From Lutispora sp. (GTDB lineage: Bacteria > Bacillota > Clostridia > Lutisporales > Lutisporaceae), in contig JAUQXG010000560.1 of NCBI GenBank assembly GCA_030834765.1, positions 1 through 9,810 of the forward strand: a stretch of DNA of 9,810 nt, read 5' to 3'. The position numbers were made by a program, and so were the translations under genes. This document shows positions 5,478 to 9,810 of the stretch, one piece after another (the stretch's first letter is position 1; the number at the start of each line of letters is the position of its first letter). Below the pieces are notes generated by a model. That model worked only from the letters and a program-made list of their open reading frames with translations, was not told the origin of the DNA and searched no databases.

Positions 5478-6430
5478 TTCACATATATGCTGCATATCTC
5501 ATGGATGTGGTTTTTGGTGATCCTCACTGGTTCCCGCATCCAGTTAGAATGATAGGAAAATATATAATGGCCTTTGAAGCGTATATCAGAAGGTTTGCAA
5601 GGTCAGCAAAGGCTTTAAAAATAAGTGGAATTTTCCTTACTCTTACTACGGTGATTTTTACATTTTTTATTGCTTATTTTATTTTGCTTGGCGCAAAAGC
5701 GATTCACATATGGCTTTATCATGTTGTAAATATCTTAATCATGTATACCTGCATTGCTACAAAAAGTTTGAAGGATGAAAGCATGAAGGTCTATAAAGAA
5801 TTAAAATCTGAAGACATTCAAAATGCAAGGAAAATGCTTTCTTATATTGTTGGCAGGGATACAGCGTGTTTAGATGAGAGCGAGATCACAAGAGCTGCAG
5901 TAGAAACTGTGGCAGAGAACACATCCGATGGGGTTGTTGCTCCACTTTTTTATATGTTTATAGGGGGCGCGCCACTAGCTCTTGCATATAAGGCTGCAAA
6001 CACTTTAGATTCCATGGTTGGATATAAAAATGAAAGATTTATTGATTTTGGGTGGGCATCAGCAAAATTTGATGACTTAGTGAATTATATCCCTGCCAGA
6101 TTAACAGCTTTATTTATGATTATTGCTGCAATGTTTTTGAGGCTTGACTATAAGGAAAGCTTTAGGATTATGATAAGAGATAGAAAAAATCACAGCAGTC
6201 CCAACTGCGGATATCCGGAAGCCGCCGCCGCTGGAGCCATGAGTGTTGTCCTTGGAGGTACAAATATGTATTTTGGGAAGCCTGTAGTAAAGCCTACAAT
6301 GGGTGACCCAAAAAGGCTTTTAAATAAAGATGATATCATACTGGTGAATAAGCTTATGTACGCAGTAAGCTTGATTACGATAATAATTCTATCTATGGTT
6401 ATGCTTGTAGTGGGAGGATATATACGATGA
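5474..6430 (+). CDS. cbiB: Adenosylcobinamide-phosphate synthase (CbiB), membrane protein
   Basis: CbiB attaches (R)-1-amino-2-propanol O-2-phosphate, made by CobD, to adenosylcobyric acid. The 318-residue length is typical. The N-terminus has AYLMDVVFGDPHWFPHPVR (about 7-25), a hallmark of the family. Further motifs are GRDT...DESEITRAAVETVAEN (about 127-148), SDGVVAPLFY, NTLDSMVGYKN and NHSSPNCGYPEAA. Strongly hydrophobic stretches at about 50-76, 155-172, 208-222 and 292-316 suggest an integral membrane protein. The ATG overlaps the cbiP stop (ATGA), and the visible ribosome binding site is poor, so translation is probably coupled to cbiP. Its own stop overlaps the cobD start in the same way, placing substrate maker and user side by side. 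Confidence 0.96.
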   Translation: MIHIYAAYLMDVVFGDPHWFPHPVRMIGKYIMAFEAYIRRFARSAKALKISGIFLTLTTVIFTFFIAYFILLGAKAIHIWLYHVVNILIMYTCIATKSLKDESMKVYKELKSEDIQNARKMLSYIVGRDTACLDESEITRAAVETVAENTSDGVVAPLFYMFIGGAPLALAYKAANTLDSMVGYKNERFIDFGWASAKFDDLVNYIPARLTALFMIIAAMFLRLDYKESFRIMIRDRKNHSSPNCGYPEAAAAGAMSVVLGGTNMYFGKPVVKPTMGDPKRLLNKDDIILVNKLMYAVSLITIIILSMVMLVVGGYIR

Positions 6431-7497
6431 ATTTTCATGGAGGAGATATATACAACTATAATAAGAAGCTGCTTGACTTTAGCTCCAATATAAACCCTCT
6501 TGGAATACCAGAGAGTTTTAAGAAACAATTGATAAATAACTTGGAAGACTTTACAAGATATCCTGATATCGAATATAGAGCATTAAGAGCAAATTTAGGA
6601 AGGTATCTAGGCAACATTGATAAAGAAATGATATCCGTTGGAAATGGAGCTGTTGAACTTATCTATAAAGGTATTTCAGCTTTGGGCTGCAGTCATGGAG
6701 CAGCACTTAGCCCTACTTTTGTTGAGTATAGTGCTGCGGCTGCATTAAGCAATATGGATTTTATCAATATGAGTGAATATCACGAGGTAAAGGAAGCGTT
6801 TAGTGTAGAAAAAATAGTATCTTATATAAAAGCGGATATGGTTATGGTAATATGCAACCCAAACAACCCAACAGGAAGTTTTATAAAGCTTTCAGAGATG
6901 CAATTCATAGCAGACCAATTGAAAAGGAAAAACAGCTATCTGATAGTAGATGAAGCCTTTATAGAATTTACTGATGACTATCCCCAAAATAGCATGATAA
7001 ATTTAGTAGATAAATATGACAATGTAATGGTTATTAGAGCCGCTACAAAATTTTTTGGAATGCCTGGAATTAGACTTGGATATGCAATTTGTCATAACAC
7101 AAAAATTAATACATTCATTAAATCGAAATTAGAACCGTGGAATATTAATGCTGCGGCAGTCATCGCAGGAGAAACGGTTTTTTTTGATGAGAACTATATA
7201 AACACTTCAAGAGAATGGATAAAGTCCGAAAGACAATATGTTTATGATCGATTGAAGAATATAAAACAAATAAAAGTATACAAGTCCTATGCAAACTATC
7301 ATCTTATAAAACTTCTAAATTTAGATATGAATGCTTGGCAGCTAAAAGAAAAGATGACAGAATCGGGGATTTTGATCAGAACCCCAGAGGGTTTTCATAA
7401 TCTTACAGAATATCATGTAAGGCTGGCTGTGAAAGATAGAACTTCTAACGAGGTCATGTGTGATATTTTGGAGAATATATTGGAGGGACAACAATGA
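6427..7497 (+). CDS. cobD: L-threonine-O-3-phosphate decarboxylase (CobD), PLP-dependent
   Basis: CobD decarboxylates threonine phosphate to aminopropanol phosphate, the linker that CbiB installs. The 356-residue protein has the histidinol-phosphate-aminotransferase-like fold. It shows HGGD (4-7), DFSSNINPLG (17-26), NPNNPTG (144-150), the PLP-contacting Asp in YLIVDEAF (D175), the Schiff-base Lys in ATKFFGMPG (K208), RLGY (216-219), and a carboxylate-binding Arg in HVRLAV (R332). HisC-type enzymes look similar, but the N-terminal HGG...DFSxNxNPLG and the cob context favour CobD. The start ATG at 6427 overlaps the cbiB stop by 4 nt and has GGGAGG at 6412-6417. The gene ends in another ATGA overlap with cbiA. 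Confidence 0.95.
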   Translation: MNFHGGDIYNYNKKLLDFSSNINPLGIPESFKKQLINNLEDFTRYPDIEYRALRANLGRYLGNIDKEMISVGNGAVELIYKGISALGCSHGAALSPTFVEYSAAAALSNMDFINMSEYHEVKEAFSVEKIVSYIKADMVMVICNPNNPTGSFIKLSEMQFIADQLKRKNSYLIVDEAFIEFTDDYPQNSMINLVDKYDNVMVIRAATKFFGMPGIRLGYAICHNTKINTFIKSKLEPWNINAAAVIAGETVFFDENYINTSREWIKSERQYVYDRLKNIKQIKVYKSYANYHLIKLLNLDMNAWQLKEKMTESGILIRTPEGFHNLTEYHVRLAVKDRTSNEVMCDILENILEGQQ

Positions 7498-8903
7498 GCA
7501 AAGGAAGAATCATCATATCTGCTCCTTCCAGTGGACAAGGTAAAACAACCGCTACAATGGGTATTATGGCGGCTCTAAAAAAAAGAGGGTTATTGGTACA
7601 GCCATATAAGGTAGGGCCAGATTACATAGATACAGCATTTCATACCAAAATAACCGGAGTCAAAAGTATTAACCTTGACTCATGGCTTTTGGATGAAAGT
7701 GATATAAAGGAAATGCTTGCCAGATATTCCGATGCAGCAGATATTTCTATCATAGAGGGAGTCATGGGCCTATATGATGGTGCTTCTCATGACTTATTAA
7801 AAGGCAGTACCGCTGGAATTTCAAAGCTTTTGGGGAATTGTCCGGTAATCATCGTGATGCAGTGCAATGGCATGGCAGGAAGTGCTGCCGCTATAGTCCA
7901 TGGGTTAAAAGAATTAAAAAACATAAATGTAAGTGGTGTCATCATAAATAAACCATCTTCTATGAGCCATTACAATATACTAAAAAATGCAATAGAAGGA
8001 AATACAAGAGTTAAGGTTCTTGGCTTTTTACCAAAAGATCAAGATATTGAAATAAAAAGTAGACATCTTGGATTGGTTCAAAGCAGTGAAATTGAGAATA
8101 TGGAAAAAATAATCCATAGACTGGCAAAGCTGGTTGAAGAAAATATTGATATGGATGAGCTTATAAGCATTGCCAATAGTGCGAAAGAAGTAAAACCAGA
8201 CGGGACTGCCTTAACAGCCAGGACTGCTTTAAATGAAATTGAATCACATGAAAAAGTAAAGCTATATGTTGCCATGGATAAAGCTTTTAGCTTTTATTAT
8301 CACGAGAATCTCGAAATGCTGAAAAGGTTAGGAGCAGATATAGGGTTTTTTAGTCCTATGGAGGATCAGATCATCCCAGAGGATTGCTGTGGAATATACA
8401 TCGGAGGAGGCTACCCTGAGATCTTTGCCAGAGAGCTTTCTCAAAATATCAGTATGCGTCAAAGTATTTTAAGTAAAGCCCAAAGTGGGATGCCAATATT
8501 TGCAGAATGTGGTGGGTACATGTACCTGAATAAATCCTTTCAATCTGCTGAAGGGGAAGTTTTTGACTTTGTTGGCTTTTTTGAAGGGGAGTCTATGATG
8601 ACACAAACACTTCAAAACTTTGGATATGCAGAGATTGTCTCATTAAAGGATAATTGCATCATGAGATGTGGAGAAAAAATTAGAGCCCATGAATTTCATA
8701 AAAGCCAAATCATCACAAGGGCAGAAGACTATTGTATAAAGCTAAACAAAATAAAAGATGGGATGATAAGAGAATGGTATTGCGGCATGGAAAGAAAAAA
8801 TGTATTTGGTATGTATGCCCATATTTATTTTCCATCCAATATCAAATTACCAAAAAGGTTTATAGAAACTTGTAAAAATTATAAAAGAATGATGGAGGTA
8901 TAA
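7494..8903 (+). CDS. cbiA: Cobyrinate a,c-diamide synthase (CbiA), glutamine-hydrolysing
   Basis: CbiA amidates the a and c acetate side chains of cobyrinate with ATP and glutamine, upstream of CbiP. It is 469 residues, the usual size. The ATPase half shows APSSGQGKTT (10-19), YKVGPDYID (38-46), LDSWLL (61-66), IEGVMGLYDG (87-96) and a CNGMAGSAAA stretch (124-133). The amidotransferase half has GGGYPEIFA (304-312), FAECGGYMYL (nucleophile Cys339) and MYAHIYF (His443). The VGPDYID and EGVMGLYDG motifs distinguish it from CbiP. GGAGGG (7482-7487) and the ATGA overlap with cobD define the start at 7494. cbiX follows after 3 nt, with GGAGG inside the cbiA 3' end serving it. Confidence 0.96.
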   Translation: MSKGRIIISAPSSGQGKTTATMGIMAALKKRGLLVQPYKVGPDYIDTAFHTKITGVKSINLDSWLLDESDIKEMLARYSDAADISIIEGVMGLYDGASHDLLKGSTAGISKLLGNCPVIIVMQCNGMAGSAAAIVHGLKELKNINVSGVIINKPSSMSHYNILKNAIEGNTRVKVLGFLPKDQDIEIKSRHLGLVQSSEIENMEKIIHRLAKLVEENIDMDELISIANSAKEVKPDGTALTARTALNEIESHEKVKLYVAMDKAFSFYYHENLEMLKRLGADIGFFSPMEDQIIPEDCCGIYIGGGYPEIFARELSQNISMRQSILSKAQSGMPIFAECGGYMYLNKSFQSAEGEVFDFVGFFEGESMMTQTLQNFGYAEIVSLKDNCIMRCGEKIRAHEFHKSQIITRAEDYCIKLNKIKDGMIREWYCGMERKNVFGMYAHIYFPSNIKLPKRFIETCKNYKRMMEV

Positions 8904-8906
8904 CAA

Positions 8907-9257
8907 ATGAAAGGAATTTTAATTATAGGACACGGCAGCCGTGATTTAGAAGCACAAAAGCAGTTTATGGAAGTGGTACAGATGATAGGTGATTCAATGG
9001 ATTGTAAAGTAAATGGAGCATTTATGGAGCTTGCAAAGCCTGACTTCTTTTCAGTAGTGGAGGACTTTGTAAAGGATGGAATTGATAATATCGCAGTATG
9101 CCCCCTTTTTCTTTTCTCTGGAATACATATAAAAATGGATATTCCAGAATTAATAGAAGAAGCAAAGGTAAAACACCCAAATGTTAGCTTTACCTTTGGA
9201 GAACCAATAGGTGCATCTAAAGAGTTGGCAGATATCATCATTAAAAAATTAAAATAG
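8907..9257 (+). CDS. cbiX: Sirohydrochlorin cobaltochelatase, small single-domain form (CbiX/CbiXS)
   Basis: This 116-residue protein matches the small class II chelatases that insert Co2+ into sirohydrochlorin, the first committed step of the anaerobic B12 route. It starts MKGILIIGHGSRD, with His9 in the GHGSR motif. CPLFLFSGIHIKMDIPEL (65-82) supplies His74, expected as the second metal-binding His. The length equals one domain of the longer CbiX and SirB proteins, so it presumably works as a dimer, as known for archaeal CbiXS. There is no His-rich tail. A ferrochelatase role for siroheme (SirB-like) cannot be excluded by sequence, but the cob context favours cobalt. ATG 8907 has GGAGG at 8894-8898. 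The gene ends at TAG 9255-9257, before a 112-nt spacer. Confidence 0.9.
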   Translation: MKGILIIGHGSRDLEAQKQFMEVVQMIGDSMDCKVNGAFMELAKPDFFSVVEDFVKDGIDNIAVCPLFLFSGIHIKMDIPELIEEAKVKHPNVSFTFGEPIGASKELADIIIKKLK

Positions 9258-9267
9258 AATTCACGAT

Positions 9268-9364
9268 GGAGGCAAGGTTGAAAAAAATTAGTAAAGAAAG
9301 GAAAACAGCTACCGGAATCCATGCTAGATTTTCATGGAGTTTTGTGCAAGTAGCTGCATGGATT
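9268..9364 (+). repeat. Palindrome-containing intergenic element before cbiC (copy 2)
   Basis: The cbiX-cbiC spacer carries GGAGG, AAGGTTGAAAAAA (9274-9286), a purine-rich stretch and ACCGG, then a perfect 9-bp inverted repeat AATCCATGC (9316-9324) / GCATGGATT (9356-9364). A competing fold pairs CAGCTAC (9306-9312) with GTAGCTG (9350-9356) around TCCATG/CATGGA (9318-9323/9333-9338). These pairings cross, so they exclude each other or form a pseudoknot. The left block, the CCGG-(2-3 nt)-CCATGC stretch, the TTTTCA that follows and the GCATGGA end are shared with the cobU-cobS spacer. Copy 1 has about 32 extra nt inside the inverted repeat, including a hairpin. Confidence 0.55.
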
Positions 9365-9385
9365 AAAAGATGGAGAGCTATGTGA
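9278..9385 (+). CDS. Possible 35-residue leader peptide overlapping the start of cbiC
   Basis: A TTG at 9278 has a good ribosome binding site, TGGAGG (9267-9272), 5 nt away and opens 35 codons. The frame ends at TGA 9383-9385, inside the cbiC 5' end and overlapping an in-frame cbiC GTG codon as GTGA. The peptide is basic and Trp-rich, starting LKKISKERKTATGIHAR; I recognise no family. The frame runs through the palindromic element, and in copy 1 before cobS the equivalent frame stops after 7 codons, which argues against a conserved protein. It may act only as a translated leader. Low confidence. Confidence 0.25.
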   Translation: MKKISKERKTATGIHARFSWSFVQVAAWIKRWRAM

Positions 9386-9810
9386 AAGATCCAAATGAAA
9401 TAGAGAAAAAAAGCTTTGAAATTATTGGAGGACTTCTTGGAGATTTTTATGCACCGGAGCCAACAATGAGTGTAATAAAGCGTGTCATTCATACTACAGC
9501 TGATTTTGAATACAAAGACATTTTGCTTTTTAAAGACGGAGTAGAAGAAGATATCATAAAAGCCATCAAAAATGGATGCAGAATCATTTCTGATACAAAC
9601 ATGATCAAATCAGGCATCAATAAAAGATTGATAAAAGAGTTTGGCATTGAAGTGGAATGCTTTGTTGATAGTGAGAGAGCACATGAGGTTTCCAAGGAAA
9701 AAGGAATCACAAGATCAATGGCAGCTATCGATATGGCAGCGGAGCTTAAAGAAGATAAGATTTTTATTATTGGAAATGCACCTACAGCCCTTTATAGAAT
9801 CATGGAGCTT
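9370..9810 (+). CDS. cbiC: Cobalt-precorrin-8 methylmutase (CbiC), N-terminal part (3' end outside window)
   Basis: CbiC moves the methyl group from C-11 to C-12 of cobalt-precorrin-8, giving cobyrinate, the substrate of CbiA. The first 147 residues are visible and the frame is open to the right edge; the family is about 205-215 residues long. Motifs are YVKDPNEIEKKSFEII (4-19), a RVIHTTADFEY segment (38-48) with the catalytic His41, ISDTNMIKSGI (73-83), KGITRSMAA (111-119) and IIGNAPTAL (133-141). The ATG at 9370 fits the family N-terminus, and an in-frame TAA lies just upstream at 9364-9366. It has no good Shine-Dalgarno. GTG 9382 is an alternative with GGAGAG at 9372-9377, but the spacing is only 4 nt. 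The gene probably continues into further corrin-ring genes. Confidence 0.95.
   Translation, partial: MESYVKDPNEIEKKSFEIIGGLLGDFYAPEPTMSVIKRVIHTTADFEYKDILLFKDGVEEDIIKAIKNGCRIISDTNMIKSGINKRLIKEFGIEVECFVDSERAHEVSKEKGITRSMAAIDMAAELKEDKIFIIGNAPTALYRIMEL

Noticed and set aside
9278..9385. Resemblance of the TGIHAR stretch in the small frame before cbiC to the active-site segment of the phosphocarrier HPr
   Set aside because: Only six residues match. The proline and following residues typical of HPr are absent, the rest is too short, and the same DNA block in the cobU-cobS spacer does not keep the frame. Treated as coincidence.
1..9810. A new defence, mobile or otherwise undescribed multi-gene system, CRISPR array, tRNA or rRNA
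   Set aside because: All long frames are explained by known cobalamin genes or the aminotransferase. No regularly spaced direct repeats, transposase, integrase or RNA-gene signature was seen.

Overview
The window reads as a chromosomal segment of a low-GC, Gram-positive anaerobe of the Clostridia type. The grounds are the AT-rich coding sequence, GGAGG-type ribosome binding sites, TTG/GTG start codons, and a clostridial-style anaerobic (cbi/cob) cobalamin operon. No marker gene is present, so the genus cannot be named.

Layout: positions 2-427 hold the 3' end of a class I/II PLP aminotransferase gene that enters from the left and is not obviously part of the B12 pathway. Positions 428-771 hold a regulatory leader: a near-consensus sigma-A promoter (TTGACT, 17 nt, TATAAT), a cobalamin riboswitch aptamer with a B12 box, and a perfect 10-bp terminator hairpin followed by a U-tract. 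From 772 to the right edge, ten co-directional genes follow with no other recognisable promoter or strong terminator: cobT, cobU, cobS, cobC, cbiP, cbiB, cobD, cbiA, cbiX and the 5' part of cbiC.

How the genes work together: CbiX puts cobalt into sirohydrochlorin at the start of the anaerobic corrin route. CbiC rearranges cobalt-precorrin-8 to cobyrinate. CbiA amidates the a and c side chains and CbiP the remaining four. CobD makes aminopropanol phosphate from threonine phosphate, and CbiB attaches it. CobU and CobS activate and attach the lower nucleotide loop, which CobT prepares and CobC helps finish. The nucleotide-loop genes lie next to the riboswitch and the early corrin genes lie last, so more cbi genes probably continue to the right. 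The cbiP-cbiB-cobD-cbiA block is joined by ATGA stop/start overlaps. cobT-cobU abut, and cbiA-cbiX are 3 nt apart.

The genes are ordinary. The least explained part is a set of related, palindrome-rich spacers of about 60-140 bp placed in front of cobS and cbiC, with a weaker relative before cobC. The first two share an AAGGTTGAAAAAA block and a TCCATGC...GCATGGA inverted repeat that ends at the same distance from the next ATG. They may be a dispersed repeat or a cis-acting RNA. I see no evidence of a wholly new multi-gene system.
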